DNA of 12,393 bases from positions 1-12,393 of the forward strand of contig JBILLU010000094.1 in the NCBI GenBank assembly GCA_044375915.1, read 5' to 3'. Source of the DNA: JAFEBO01 sp044375915. Its GTDB lineage: Bacteria; Planctomycetota; Phycisphaerae; Phycisphaerales; UBA1924. This document shows, piece by piece, positions 1-7,331 of the stretch (positions are counted from its first letter, which is position 1; each line of letters starts with the position of its first letter). A program made the position numbers and the translations under genes. The notes beneath the pieces are model-generated. The model saw only the letters and a list, made by a program, of their open reading frames with translations, was not told where the DNA came from and ran no database searches.

Positions 1-35
1 GCACTCCGCAAGCCGCTCCCAAAGTGACGTCCCGA

Positions 36-227
36 TCACCGCGACGCCGACGTCGACGCACAACCGCGCCGCCGCCGCCGGTCGCTCTCAAGAAGCACGA
101 CCGAGCAGGAGCTGAGAATCGCAAGCACGCACGCCGCACCGCTTACATCGTGCGGCATGAGCCCGGCCGCCACCAGCACCCCGGCTCCCAGCATCAGCCC
201 GGTCACCAACGCCATCGTGCCACGCAT
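36..227 (-). CDS. Small two-helix membrane protein, function unknown
   Basis: This 63-residue protein has two hydrophobic stretches, at about residues 4-22 (rich in Gly, Val, Leu and Ala) and 30-47. An Arg-rich segment (residues 50-54) and a short polar tail follow. The pattern predicts a small inner-membrane hairpin with its basic C-terminus in the cytoplasm. The start is well supported: a GGAGG Shine-Dalgarno site at 234-238 lies six bases from the ATG at 227. I recognise no family. It lies downstream of trpF on the same strand, across a 211-bp gap, so it could be a separate unit or the tail of that operon. No terminator hairpin is visible in the gap. It is probably real because of the ribosome site and the membrane pattern, although short ORFs in GC-rich DNA are always uncertain. 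Confidence 0.6.
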   Translation of the reverse strand: MRGTMALVTGLMLGAGVLVAAGLMPHDVSGAACVLAILSSCSVVLLESDRRRRRGCASTSASR

Positions 228-438
228 GCGGCACCTCCAGGATCGGTCGGCGCAGAGCTCTCAAGCGTCTGTCCGCCCGCGGCATGACCGCGGGGCCTCT
301 CCGACTACCCACCGCATACAAGTACACACGAAATCGGATGAACCGGGTTTCTATGTCCGTGAAAAACCGACGATACCTTCACTGATTGTTTGATCTCTGT
401 GAGGGATATCCCGCGTTTCCACCAGCATTCGCTCAGGC

Positions 439-1074
439 TCAGTCCCCGCCCAGGTCCGCCCGCCGCACCGCCTCGCAGAACGCCTCGATCAACGCCGGGT
501 CCTTCACCCCGCGATCGCGTTCCACCCCGCTCGACACGTCCACGCCGTAAGGCCGCAGCGTTCGCACCGCCTCGCCCACGTTCTCCGGCGTCAGCCCGCC
601 CGCCAGGAACACCGGCTTGGCGAAGTTCTCCAAGTGCGGCTTGAGGTCCGTCCACTGGAACGGCACGCCCGCACCCGGGCTCGGGCCGTCGATCAGGATC
701 GCCTCGACATTCTCATTCTCGTTCAGCCGCTCCAGATCCTCCGCGATCGTCGCCGGCGAGAACCGAATGGCCTTGATGATCGGCGCGCACGACGCGATCA
801 GTTCCTCGCTCTCCTCGCCGTGCAACTGTGTGTGCGTCGTCGGACACTGCTCCTCGATGTCGAGGAACGAATCGATCGGCGTGTTCATGAACACACCCAC
901 GCTCGCCACCATCGGCGGCAGCATCGCCATCAACTCCGCCGCCTCCGCGGGATCGATGTACCGCACGCTCGAACGCACGAACATGAAACCGATCGCGTCC
1001 GCACCGGAATCAACCGCCGCCAGCGCCGCCTCTTCGTCCCGAACGCCGCAGATCTTGATGCGAGTACGTGCCAT
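439..1074 (-). CDS. trpF: Phosphoribosylanthranilate isomerase (TrpF)
   Basis: A 211-residue cytoplasmic TIM-barrel enzyme. It catalyses the Amadori rearrangement of N-(5'-phosphoribosyl)anthranilate to the carboxyphenylamino-deoxyribulose phosphate in tryptophan synthesis. The family signatures are in order: KICGVR at residues 7-12, with Cys9 as the expected general base; the SVRYI segment at 36-40; the QLHGE strand at 83-87; AILID at 125-129, with Asp129 as the expected general acid; AGG at 158-160; and the phosphate-binding GVDVSSGVE at 177-185, followed by GVKD. The length is normal for a monofunctional TrpF. The ATG at 1074 is chosen because the KICG motif must sit near the N-terminus. 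The same frame is open further upstream, but there it overlaps the rhomboid gene. The rhomboid stop codon is only two bases upstream, so the two genes are almost certainly co-transcribed and perhaps translationally coupled. No other trp gene is visible. Confidence 0.95.
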   Translation of the reverse strand: MARTRIKICGVRDEEAALAAVDSGADAIGFMFVRSSVRYIDPAEAAELMAMLPPMVASVGVFMNTPIDSFLDIEEQCPTTHTQLHGEESEELIASCAPIIKAIRFSPATIAEDLERLNENENVEAILIDGPSPGAGVPFQWTDLKPHLENFAKPVFLAGGLTPENVGEAVRTLRPYGVDVSSGVERDRGVKDPALIEAFCEAVRRADLGGD

Positions 1075-1076
1075 GG

Positions 1077-2309
1077 TCAGGTCGCCTGCTGCTTGGGACC
1101 GATCTCCGCGAGAAGACTCCGCGCGAGCGACAGGTGCTCGTCGTCGTTGCCGCGCTCGGTCAGCACGCGGATCGCTTCGTCGAGCACGCCGCGGGCCTGT
1201 TCGCGCTGCTCCAGGTACCGCACCATCAAAAGCGCCAGCATCACACGCACCACGCCCGCCTGCGGATCTCTCTCGTACTGGTTCAAAAAGCCTCGGTACG
1301 CCCGCGCCGCCAAGGCCCGCTCGCCCAGCTCGAAGAGCCGGTTCGCACAATCAAGCTGCGCACGGCTTGGCATCACCTCGAGGGCCGCGTTGAAATTCTG
1401 CTGCGACGCCTTCGCCGCGTCCACCACCGTCGTCAGCGTGCGATAGTGCGTTACCACGCCGTCCCGATCGCCGCTGCTGAGCGCCGCGGAAAGTGCGGCC
1501 CGCGCGCTGGCGACCTCGAGCGGAACCTCCGGAATCTCGACCACCGCCTTGCCCCGCTTCGCCTTCGCGTCCGCCGACCCAGCACCCCGATAAAGCCGCT
1601 GCTGGCCCTCACGCACCGCCTCGTTGATCTCGCGCCGACGCCGCGCCTGGCGGATCATGTAGAACACGTCGTAATCCTCGCGGGCCAGGATCTTCGTCCC
1701 CAGCAGCACGAGCGCGGTCGACGCCCCGAACGCATAGCCGCCAAGATGTGCCGCGTACGACACATCGCGGCTGCCGTGGCCGAACCCGATGATGTCTCTC
1801 GCGATGCAGAACGCGATGTACCACAAGGCCGGAATGTTGAACACTCCGATCAGGATGAAGAACACAAACGTGCGGATGTTCGCCCGCGGGCACAGAATCA
1901 AAAAGGCGCCCGTCACGCCCGACACCACGCCCGACGCACCCACCACAAGAGCGAACTTGCTCGCAGCGACGTGCCCAGCCCCCGACGCGGCGGCGCCCAG
2001 CAGCACGAAGACCACGTAGCCGATACGCCCCAGCCGATCTTCCACCGTGGGCCCGAAAACCCAAAGGAACAGCAGATTCCCCAGGATGTGCAGCAAGTCC
2101 GCGTGCACGAACGCGTACGTGATCCATCTCCACCAGTCCATGTGCTCCCGGCTCAGACCGAACGTCCGGACCACCCACCCGAACTCCTTGTCCGCAAAGC
2201 CCGTGAGCGCCGCGCAGAGGCAGAACGCCGCGACGTTGAACAGAATGAGGATGTGGTTGATCAGCGTCGGCCGACGCAGCGGCCGATCTGTGCCGAGGGG
2301 AAGAATCAC
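1077..2309 (-). CDS. Rhomboid family intramembrane serine protease with helical C-terminal extension
   Basis: A 410-residue polytopic membrane protein. Residues 1-205 form a six-helix rhomboid domain. The conserved loop and second helix (WWRWITYAFVHADLLH, then HILGN with Asn78) are present. The catalytic serine is Ser126 in GASG and the catalytic histidine is His188 in AAHLGG, so the Ser-His dyad is complete and the enzyme should be active. Rhomboids cleave transmembrane segments of other membrane proteins; the substrate cannot be told here. After a basic linker (about 220-260), residues 265-405 are helical and Ala/Leu/Arg-rich. They resemble TPR-like helical repeats and probably form a cytoplasmic interaction domain. 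The start is a GTG at 2309, giving VILPLGTDRP. This matches the short ILPL..D N-terminus usual for bacterial rhomboids of this type. The ATG seven bases upstream is out of frame. It lies two bases upstream of trpF in a tight operon. Confidence 0.92.
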   Translation of the reverse strand: MILPLGTDRPLRRPTLINHILILFNVAAFCLCAALTGFADKEFGWVVRTFGLSREHMDWWRWITYAFVHADLLHILGNLLFLWVFGPTVEDRLGRIGYVVFVLLGAAASGAGHVAASKFALVVGASGVVSGVTGAFLILCPRANIRTFVFFILIGVFNIPALWYIAFCIARDIIGFGHGSRDVSYAAHLGGYAFGASTALVLLGTKILAREDYDVFYMIRQARRRREINEAVREGQQRLYRGAGSADAKAKRGKAVVEIPEVPLEVASARAALSAALSSGDRDGVVTHYRTLTTVVDAAKASQQNFNAALEVMPSRAQLDCANRLFELGERALAARAYRGFLNQYERDPQAGVVRVMLALLMVRYLEQREQARGVLDEAIRVLTERGNDDEHLSLARSLLAEIGPKQQAT

Positions 2310-2634
2310 GTCCCATGGTACGGGGCAGTGACACCGGATGAGCGGCAGAGGTACGGGAAGGCGATCCAGAACGAGAGTTGGTGAGCGGGAATTCGCCCGC
2401 CCGTTCCCGAAACGGGACGATCCGAACCCACCCCCCTTGCCCCCTCAATCGCCCCCTCGGTCCCGCACCGGTGAATCCAACCCGAAATGCTGCGTCGAAC
2501 CGCTCCCCGCGCTGGAGGGTTGGCGGCGCGGTTTCTATAGTCGGGGCCCGGGCCGGAGCGGCGTTTTCGACCGTCCGCGACAAGCGGTTCCGGGATGGCT
2601 TTCCGGTTCACCTTTCCGCTCGAAGGAATCCCTC
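2310..2634 (+). promoter_or_regulatory. Divergent intergenic region with a possible citrate synthase promoter
   Basis: This 325-bp gap separates the divergent rhomboid and citrate synthase starts, so it must hold promoters for both. A TATAGT hexamer at 2536-2541 is a reasonable -10 box for citrate synthase and would give a leader of roughly 90 bases. No convincing -35 box is seen at the right distance. A GC-rich self-complementary stretch lies just after it (about 2543-2555). Positions 2427-2480 are strongly pyrimidine-rich on this strand. The citrate synthase ribosome site AAGGAA is at 2623-2628. Reading frames across the gap look like chance GC-rich ORFs. Confidence 0.3.
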
Positions 2635-3765
2635 ATGGCCGCGTACTCCAAAGGACTCGAAGGCGTTGTCGCCGCCCAGACCAAACTCTCCTTCATCGAC
2701 GGGGAGAAGGGCGTGCTCGAGTACATCGGCATCCCCATCGGCGAGCTGGCGACGCACTCGACCTTCGAGGAGACCGTCTTCTTCCTCTGGAACGGCCGCC
2801 TCCCCAAGAAGTCCGAAATCAGCGACTTCGAGAGCGCCCTCCGCGCCCGCTACGAGATCCCCAAGGGCGTCGAGGAACTCCTCCACACGCTCCCCAAGAC
2901 CGCCGAGCCCATGCACGCCGTGCGCACGCTGGTCTCCTCGCTGGGCCTGCACGACCCCAAGCCCAACGCCATCGACATCCCCTCGCTGCGCGACAAGGCG
3001 CTGTCCATCCTCGCTCAGGTCCCCACGCTGCTCGCCTACTTCCACAACTACCGCCAGGGCAAGGCCCTCGTCCGCCCCGATAAGAGCATGGGCTTGGCTG
3101 AGAACTTCCTCTACATGCTCAACGGCAAGAAGCCGACCGCGGCGATGACCAAGGCCATGGACGTCTGCCTCGTCCTCCACGCCGACCACGGCTTCAACAA
3201 CTCGACCTTCACCGCCCGCGTCCTCATCTCCACCGAGAGCGACATCTACTCCGCCATCACCGGCGCGATCGGCTCGCTCCGTGGCCCGCTCCACGGCGGC
3301 GCGAACGAGGGCGTGATGAAGATGCTCAACCAGATCCCCGCCGTCGCCGACTGCGAGAAGTTCATCCAGGACAAGCTCGCCAAGAAGGACAAGATCCCCG
3401 GCTTCGGCCACCGCATCTACAAGGCCTACGACCCACGCGCGACCCACCTCAAGGTCCTCGCCGAGCAGCTCGCCCGCGACACCGGCAACATGCCGCTCTT
3501 TGAAAAGAGCACCGCCATTGAAGCCGTCATGAACCGCGAAAAGGCCGCCAAGGGCATCTACCCCAACGTCGACTTCTACAGCGCGACCACGTACCACTGC
3601 ATCGGTCTGCCGCTGGACCTTTTCACCCCCAGCTTCGTCATCGCCCGCGCCGGCGGCTGGTCGGCCCACTGCATCGAGCAGCTCAGCGACAACCGCCTCT
3701 TCCGCCCCGACGCCGACTACACCGGCCCCCACGCCGTGGCGTACGCGGGGATTGACAAGAGGTAA
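2635..3765 (+). CDS. gltA: Citrate synthase
   Basis: A 376-residue cytoplasmic enzyme that condenses oxaloacetate with acetyl-CoA to citrate at the entry of the TCA cycle. The length fits the shorter, dimeric citrate synthase type of Gram-positives and archaea rather than the roughly 430-residue E. coli type. All three catalytic residues expected from the pig enzyme are present: His220 in PLHGGAN, His259 in GFGHRIY and Asp313 in PNVDFYS. The conserved LHADHGFNNSTFTARV segment (181-196) precedes them, and Arg268 lies in YDPRA. The ATG at 2635 is preceded by AAGGAA with a six-base spacer. The frame is open for another 99 codons upstream, but that stretch is low-complexity and lies over the promoter region. 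2-Methylcitrate synthase is a close relative with the same motifs. No prp genes are nearby, so citrate synthase is the better call. It is a monocistronic gene with its own terminator. Confidence 0.95.
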   Translation: MAAYSKGLEGVVAAQTKLSFIDGEKGVLEYIGIPIGELATHSTFEETVFFLWNGRLPKKSEISDFESALRARYEIPKGVEELLHTLPKTAEPMHAVRTLVSSLGLHDPKPNAIDIPSLRDKALSILAQVPTLLAYFHNYRQGKALVRPDKSMGLAENFLYMLNGKKPTAAMTKAMDVCLVLHADHGFNNSTFTARVLISTESDIYSAITGAIGSLRGPLHGGANEGVMKMLNQIPAVADCEKFIQDKLAKKDKIPGFGHRIYKAYDPRATHLKVLAEQLARDTGNMPLFEKSTAIEAVMNREKAAKGIYPNVDFYSATTYHCIGLPLDLFTPSFVIARAGGWSAHCIEQLSDNRLFRPDADYTGPHAVAYAGIDKR

Positions 3766-3836
3766 GAACGTACGAAGCGGTGCAGGGATAACGCGACGCA
3801 GATAACGTCCCAGACATTTCGCACGCATTCCAACAA

Positions 3837-3861
3837 AAAGCCGCGGGCAACCCGCGGCTTT
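3837..3861. terminator. Bidirectional hairpin terminator between citrate synthase and the DUF3568-like gene
   Basis: A perfect 11-bp stem (AAAGCCGCGGG with CCCGCGGCTTT) closes a three-base CAA loop 71 bases after the citrate synthase stop. The stem ends in A's on one side and T's on the other, so it can act for transcription from both directions. The minus-strand lipoprotein gene converges on it. Confidence 0.85.
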
Positions 3862-3864
3862 GTT

Positions 3865-3904
3865 CTTCGCTGCTTCGCTGCTCCCCTGCCCCCCTGCTCC
3901 CCTT
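3865..3904. repeat. Degenerate octamer tandem repeat, pyrimidine-rich on the plus strand
   Basis: Five 8-bp units run in a row: CTTCGCTG twice, then CTCCCCTG, CCCCCCTG and CTCCCCTT. A 20-bp block at 3884-3903 recurs exactly, as its reverse complement, at 8827-8846 upstream of another gene. The tract lies directly after the lipoprotein stop codon and beside the terminator. On the minus strand it is a G-rich purine tract. Confidence 0.7.
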
Positions 3905-3909
3905 CCCTC

Positions 3910-4311
3910 TCACATCCCCAACCGCGCCAAAATCCGATCCAGCGTGATCCGCAGCAAAGTCTCGTCCCACGGATTGGTCGAAAGCGTGATCGTTGTCTCG
4001 TCCGTCGCGGTGCTCGCAACGTCGATCTTCATGGTTTTTCCAAGGTTGTACGCCGGCGGCCGCGCGATGATGCCGCCCTGCTCGGTCGTCGACGCGCTCG
4101 ACTCGATCGCGTAGCCGCGATCACGCAGCGTCTGCTCCGCCGCGGCCATCACCGCCGGCACCTTGGCGGGAACCACCGCCGACAACGCGCCCATCTTGTA
4201 GGTCGCGGTGAGCTGCGACTGACTCCCCTGCTGCTTGGGCGTGGCCTCGCAGCCGCTGAGCGCGAACAAAGCAAGCGGGACGGAAAGCACGAGAACGCGA
4301 GTCGGATTCAT
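3910..4311 (-). CDS. DUF3568-like lipoprotein
   Basis: A 133-residue predicted lipoprotein. Residues 1-20 form a signal peptide that ends in the lipobox Leu-Ser-Gly-Cys, with Cys21 as the lipidated residue. The next residue is Glu, not Asp, so outer-membrane sorting is plausible. The mature part has the pattern I associate with DUF3568: a strand (about 39-47), an amphipathic helix (50-64), the RGY turn near 65-67, paired strands (78-113), and a final helix with DRILARL (125-131). The molecular role of this family is unknown. The start at 4311 is well supported by GGAGG at 4318-4322, six bases upstream. It converges on the citrate synthase terminator. The TerB-like gene lies 138 bp upstream on the same strand with no visible terminator between, so the two may be co-transcribed. 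The family call is from memory of the pattern, so it is less sure than the lipoprotein call. Confidence 0.8.
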   Translation of the reverse strand: MNPTRVLVLSVPLALFALSGCEATPKQQGSQSQLTATYKMGALSAVVPAKVPAVMAAAEQTLRDRGYAIESSASTTEQGGIIARPPAYNLGKTMKIDVASTATDETTITLSTNPWDETLLRITLDRILARLGM

Positions 4312-4449
4312 GAAGGACCTCCAGGCTCAACAATGGTAACGAGGTCCGAGCCGACGCGTCGAGCATCGCAATCAAGTGCACCAGCCGCCGACGATGCTCC
4401 GATCGATCCGGCGCCGTCGCGAACGGACCCCGCCATCTGCGACCCGCCA

Positions 4450-5094
4450 TCACATCATCGTCCAACCGATCTTCTCGACCGGGTCCGGCGGCTCCGTCGT
4501 CGCACCCGCGGGCTTGGGGTGCGTCAACGCCGCTTGGACTTCATCGATGATCCGCTTCTCCGCCGCGCTCGTGTTGAAGAACACGCTCAGCACGCCGCCG
4601 CTGCAATCCGCGATGCCACGGGCGGTCTTGAGCAGATCCTCGCGGAACTCGTCCAGTTGCGCCGTCGTGAGCGTCTTGCGGAGCTCCTCCGCGTAGCGGA
4701 CCCACAGCGCCCGCAACTCCGGCGTCGGCCCGCGCCGCAGCCACTCGCGCAGGCGGTCCATCGCCGGGCCCGGAGTCACCCCAAACCGTGCCGCGGCGTG
4801 CTCGACCGCAGCCGCCTCGCGGTGATCGAGCGTGCCGTCGGCCCACGCGATCTCCACCAGCGGCATCAGCTTGAACGCCGTCATCATCTCGCCGCGGACA
4901 TGCAGATCGACGAGACGATCAATCAGCGCCTCGTCGCGCAACCCAGTGACCTTCTTCAGCTCCTCCCGATCACGGCAACACTGGAACACCGCCCGGAGTT
5001 TCTCGACCAACTCCGCGTCCTTGGTGTGGAAGTACCGCTCCTCGAAGCTGCGGCCACGCAGCTCGAAGGCGTCGAACGAGTGCAGAGCATTCAT
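4450..5094 (-). CDS. TerB-like helical protein
   Basis: A 214-residue, all-helical, soluble protein without a signal peptide. Residues 70-106 (FKLMPLVEIAWADGTLDHRE, then AVEHAAARFGV) match the signature of the TerB/DjlA-type fold: a helix, the acidic WADG.LD turn with Asp86 and Asp90, and a following helix. In TerB this acidic turn binds metal. A helical N-terminal part (25-68) and a C-terminal helix bundle (125-192) surround it. A short Pro-rich tail follows. Members of this superfamily occur in stress-response and envelope-linked systems, but nothing here allows a specific role; no other ter gene is present. The ATG at 5094 follows AAAGGGGG (5100-5107) with a five-base spacer. The frame is open further upstream, but that stretch is low-complexity and overlaps the promoter region. 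It is divergent from the PEP-CTERM-like gene and may be co-transcribed with the downstream lipoprotein gene. Confidence 0.8.
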   Translation of the reverse strand: MNALHSFDAFELRGRSFEERYFHTKDAELVEKLRAVFQCCRDREELKKVTGLRDEALIDRLVDLHVRGEMMTAFKLMPLVEIAWADGTLDHREAAAVEHAAARFGVTPGPAMDRLREWLRRGPTPELRALWVRYAEELRKTLTTAQLDEFREDLLKTARGIADCSGGVLSVFFNTSAAEKRIIDEVQAALTHPKPAGATTEPPDPVEKIGWTMM

Positions 5095-5296
5095 CGGAGC
5101 CCCCTTTCCGCGGCCTTCGCCGCGAGCCCCACCTCCCCCCACCACCCCTCCCACATGCAGTGTATCGACACCCTGCGGCCCAACCGTGTGCTCGACCTCG
5201 CGAACGCACGCAGAACCAGTGTCAGCACGCGCCGTTCGCAAGCCGCTCGCACGAACAGCCAAAGCACGACGCGCTTCCGGATTGCGACTTTTTCGC

Positions 5297-5325
5297 TTGC
5301 AAGCAATCGGCATCCGTGCGAGAAT
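5297..5325 (+). promoter_or_regulatory. Candidate sigma-70-type promoter for the PEP-CTERM-like gene
   Basis: TTGCAA (5297-5302) and GAGAAT (5320-5325) are separated by 17 bases. Each matches four of six consensus positions. It would give a leader of about 65 bases before the GTG at 5398. The rest of the 303-bp divergent gap (5095-5397) holds a C-rich tract at 5128-5153, next to the TerB-like gene, and nothing else I can name. Confidence 0.3.
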
Positions 5326-5397
5326 GGCGATTCGGAGTTTCCGCCTCCGACATTGGTTTCATCTGGTTGGGCACACACTCGTAGGGAGGACAAGGCC

Positions 5398-6084
5398 GTG
5401 AAGATTGCAGCACTTTCGTGCGCCGCCCTGGCGCTGGTCGCTGGCGTGGCTCGGGGCGAGATCGTCTGGGCGTCGTACTCGATCGTCGTGACTCTCACGC
5501 CTGGCGGTGACCTGCTGTCGGTGCCGCAGGCGACCCACACGATCCGGTTCGATGGAATGCACGAAGTCGAGCTGCAGAACGTCGGAGATCCCACGACCCT
5601 GTTCAGCGGCGTGAAGAACAACCCGCTCTACAAAGACAAGGGCGTGCGGGGCGAGAACCCGTTTCACACGGGAAGCAACCGCGCCACCCCAAGTGCCCCT
5701 TGGTCCTCGTTCGACCCCCAGCAGTTCGACTCCTACACCTCGAGCTGGACGTCCTCCGCCTTCATCTCCTCCAACGGCGTGATCCACCGCGATCTGGCGG
5801 CACGCAACATCCTGCTCGACACCAACCAAAGCCGCTTTGCGTCCGCGCTCGGCGCGGTCATCGTTCTGGGTGCCGACGGCATCGATGATCTCAGAACCAC
5901 GCCGAGCACGGGACCGATCCGCTGGATGCCGCCCGAGTCGCTGCGGCTGTACCACAACGCTGACGAGAACTCCAACGCGTACTTCGATGCGTCCATGATG
6001 GTGGAATGGACGGTCATCCCGTCCGCGTCAACCGTCGCGTTGCTGGGGTGCGCCGCGCTTGCCGCGACGCGACGTCGGCGCTGA
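5398..6084 (+). CDS. Secreted PEP-CTERM-like protein carrying a tyrosine-kinase-like catalytic-loop segment
   Basis: A 228-residue protein with a signal peptide (residues 1-20, probable cleavage after Ala-Arg-Gly). The C-terminus is PEP-CTERM-like: PSAS at 208-211, a hydrophobic helix (about 212-223) and RRRR at the end. It should therefore be exported and then anchored or sorted. The start is GTG at 5398, with a strong AGGGAGGA site (5383-5390) seven bases upstream. Residues 130-141 read HRDLAARNILLD, the catalytic loop of tyrosine kinases. Residues 173-182 read PIRWMPPESL, the region that ends the activation segment. Exactly 31 residues separate them, as in Eph-type kinases. The DFG position is Ala150-Leu151-Gly152. 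No glycine-rich loop, no VAIK-type lysine and no HRD-preceding N-lobe are visible, and the protein is far too short for a kinase. Catalysis is not expected. The rest (21-120) is a beta-rich segment I do not recognise. Confidence 0.85.
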   Translation: MKIAALSCAALALVAGVARGEIVWASYSIVVTLTPGGDLLSVPQATHTIRFDGMHEVELQNVGDPTTLFSGVKNNPLYKDKGVRGENPFHTGSNRATPSAPWSSFDPQQFDSYTSSWTSSAFISSNGVIHRDLAARNILLDTNQSRFASALGAVIVLGADGIDDLRTTPSTGPIRWMPPESLRLYHNADENSNAYFDASMMVEWTVIPSASTVALLGCAALAATRRRR

Positions 6085-6113
6085 ACACTCCAAGGATCCG
6101 ACTCGTCGTCGCA

Positions 6114-6566
6114 TCACGGCTCGCGATAGAACCCGCCGCCGGCGTCCTTGAGTTTGCCAGCGCGGACCAGCGCTGGCCAGATCTCGGCAGGGAAGCCATC
6201 CGGCGGCTGCATGGCGTCGATCTCGGAGTGACGCCCGCCGGACGTGTAGCGCCCGCCGAGCTTGGACTCGTCGGCGAGGCGGCTGACCTTGAGGCGCTTG
6301 TGAAACGCGCGGTACGCGGCGTCGAGTTCGGAGGCGGAGAACGTGGGAAGCGGAACAGCCGCCGCGGCGGCGGCTTTACCCTCGAGCGCGTCGAGCAGGG
6401 CCACCAGTGCGGACGGCTCTTTCGACGCGACGACCTTTTCAATAGCGGCGGCGTCGTTGCAGATGCGACCGAGGAGCCGGGCGGCGAGCGCCCAGGATTC
6501 CGCGCTGTTTCCCCGCTTGGCGGCGAGATCCGCGGCGATCGATCGGATCTTGTCAACGAGGTTCAT
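6114..6566 (-). CDS. Conserved-looking protein of unknown function
   Basis: A 150-residue soluble protein with no signal peptide or membrane segment. Residues 1-65 are helical, with regular Leu/Ala spacing. An Ala-rich linker (65-71) follows, then a helix at 79-94. The C-terminal part (100-148) is distinctive and Gly-rich: KLGGRYTSGGRHSE, then PPDGFPAEIWPALVRAG and GGGFYR. It looks like a small folded domain rather than chance translation. I cannot name the family. No clear Shine-Dalgarno site precedes the ATG at 6566; the next candidate Met would be far inside. It converges on the PEP-CTERM-like gene with 29 bases between the stops and is divergent from the repeat lipoprotein gene. Confidence 0.7.
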   Translation of the reverse strand: MNLVDKIRSIAADLAAKRGNSAESWALAARLLGRICNDAAAIEKVVASKEPSALVALLDALEGKAAAAAAVPLPTFSASELDAAYRAFHKRLKVSRLADESKLGGRYTSGGRHSEIDAMQPPDGFPAEIWPALVRAGKLKDAGGGFYREP

Positions 6567-6670
6567 GCCGGATGGTAGTTTGGTCCGCGGCGGATGACAG
6601 CCGGGTCAGGATCGGATAGGCTTCGAGTCTTCTGGTCCGAACAATGAGTCACTTTTCCGGAGATTCTTCA

Positions 6671-7249
6671 ATGCAGTCGATCCGAGTCCGCAGTGTTGTC
6701 ATGGGCGTTGCGTTGGGTTCCGTGCTCGTGCTTGGCGCGTGCAACACCAACAAGTCGGCGGACGAGACCGTGACGCGGGCCGAGACCGACGGCGTGACGA
6801 CCACGGCGCGGGTGGAGGCAATCGACTCGGCGACGCGCGAGGTGACGCTGCGGTGGGAGGACGGCGTCGTCACCACGTACAAGTGCGGGCCGGAGGTGCG
6901 GAACTTCGCTCAGATTCGCGTCGGCGACACGGTGCACGCGATGGTGGCGGACTCGGTGGCCGTCTCGGTCGGACCGAGCCAGGGCGAGCCGGTCGCGGGG
7001 ACGGTGACCGATGTGTCGCGCACGCGGCTTGGCGAGAAGCCGGGCATGGTCGTGACCAGCACGGCGCTGCTGACCGCGCGGGTGCTCGCGGTGGACTCGG
7101 TGTTCCGGACCGTGACCGTTCGCGGCCCGGCGGGCAAGGAGCGCGTGATCCGCGTGAAGCCGGATGTGAACCTGGGCAACGTCACGGTCGGGAACGATGT
7201 GACGCTGACGGTGACCGAGACGGTGGCGCTCTGGGTCACGGGCTCGTAA
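6671..7249 (+). CDS. Lipoprotein with two tandem beta-rich modules
   Basis: A 192-residue predicted lipoprotein. The signal peptide spans residues 1-23, with lipobox Leu-Gly-Ala-Cys and Cys24 as the modified residue. The mature protein contains two homologous modules. Module 1 (about 46-100) and module 2 (about 136-189) share the same order: ARV.A(I/V)DS, a strand of alternating Val/Thr, a Gly-containing turn, a charged strand, a Pro-(E/D)-Val turn, then VG(D/N)..., and a final Val/Ala strand ending in Val. This implies an internal duplication of a small beta-barrel-like unit; single- and double-module relatives are widespread in bacteria as uncharacterised periplasmic proteins. The start at 6671 is preferred over the in-frame ATG at 6644, because CGGAGA (6658-6663) precedes it by seven bases and the signal peptide then starts correctly. 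The gene ends at a strong hairpin. Confidence 0.82.
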   Translation: MQSIRVRSVVMGVALGSVLVLGACNTNKSADETVTRAETDGVTTTARVEAIDSATREVTLRWEDGVVTTYKCGPEVRNFAQIRVGDTVHAMVADSVAVSVGPSQGEPVAGTVTDVSRTRLGEKPGMVVTSTALLTARVLAVDSVFRTVTVRGPAGKERVIRVKPDVNLGNVTVGNDVTLTVTETVALWVTGS

Positions 7250-7266
7250 CTGCGTCCGGGCGCGCA

Positions 7267-7293
7267 CAAACACCCGCGGGTCGCGGGTGTTTG
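7267..7293. terminator. Bidirectional hairpin terminator between convergent genes
   Basis: A perfect 12-bp stem (CAAACACCCGCG with CGCGGGTGTTTG) with a GGT loop lies 17 bases after the lipoprotein stop and 38 bases beyond the LamG stop on the other strand. No long T tract follows, but AAA/TTT at the stem base serves both directions. Confidence 0.8.
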
Positions 7294-7331
7294 CGTTGGA
7301 CACTTTGGTTGTGCGGATGACTGCCGCGGGA

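Noticed and set aside
1075..1350. An N-terminal extension of TrpF, in frame.
   Set aside because: It overlaps the end of the rhomboid gene in another frame and has no family similarity; TrpF starts just before KICG.
1068..2384. A 438-codon plus-strand ORF antisense to the rhomboid gene.
   Set aside because: His/Arg/Gln-rich composition typical of the antisense frame of a GC-rich gene; no domain is visible, and the minus strand encodes a clear rhomboid.
2338..2634. A 99-residue N-terminal extension of citrate synthase, in frame.
   Set aside because: The extension is Arg/Pro/Ser-rich low complexity and lies over the promoter region. The ATG at 2635 has a good ribosome site and gives a normal-length enzyme.
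2608..3828. A 406-codon minus-strand ORF antisense to citrate synthase.
   Set aside because: Gly/Val/Glu/Asp-rich frame shadow with no recognisable fold.
4333..5397. A long upstream extension of the PEP-CTERM-like protein.
   Set aside because: The stretch is Arg/His/Gln-rich, antisense to the TerB-like gene, and would place the signal peptide internally. The GTG at 5398 has a strong ribosome site.
5398..6084. Calling the kinase-motif protein an active tyrosine kinase.
   Set aside because: No glycine loop, no ATP-binding lysine, no DFG aspartate, only 228 residues, and an export signal.
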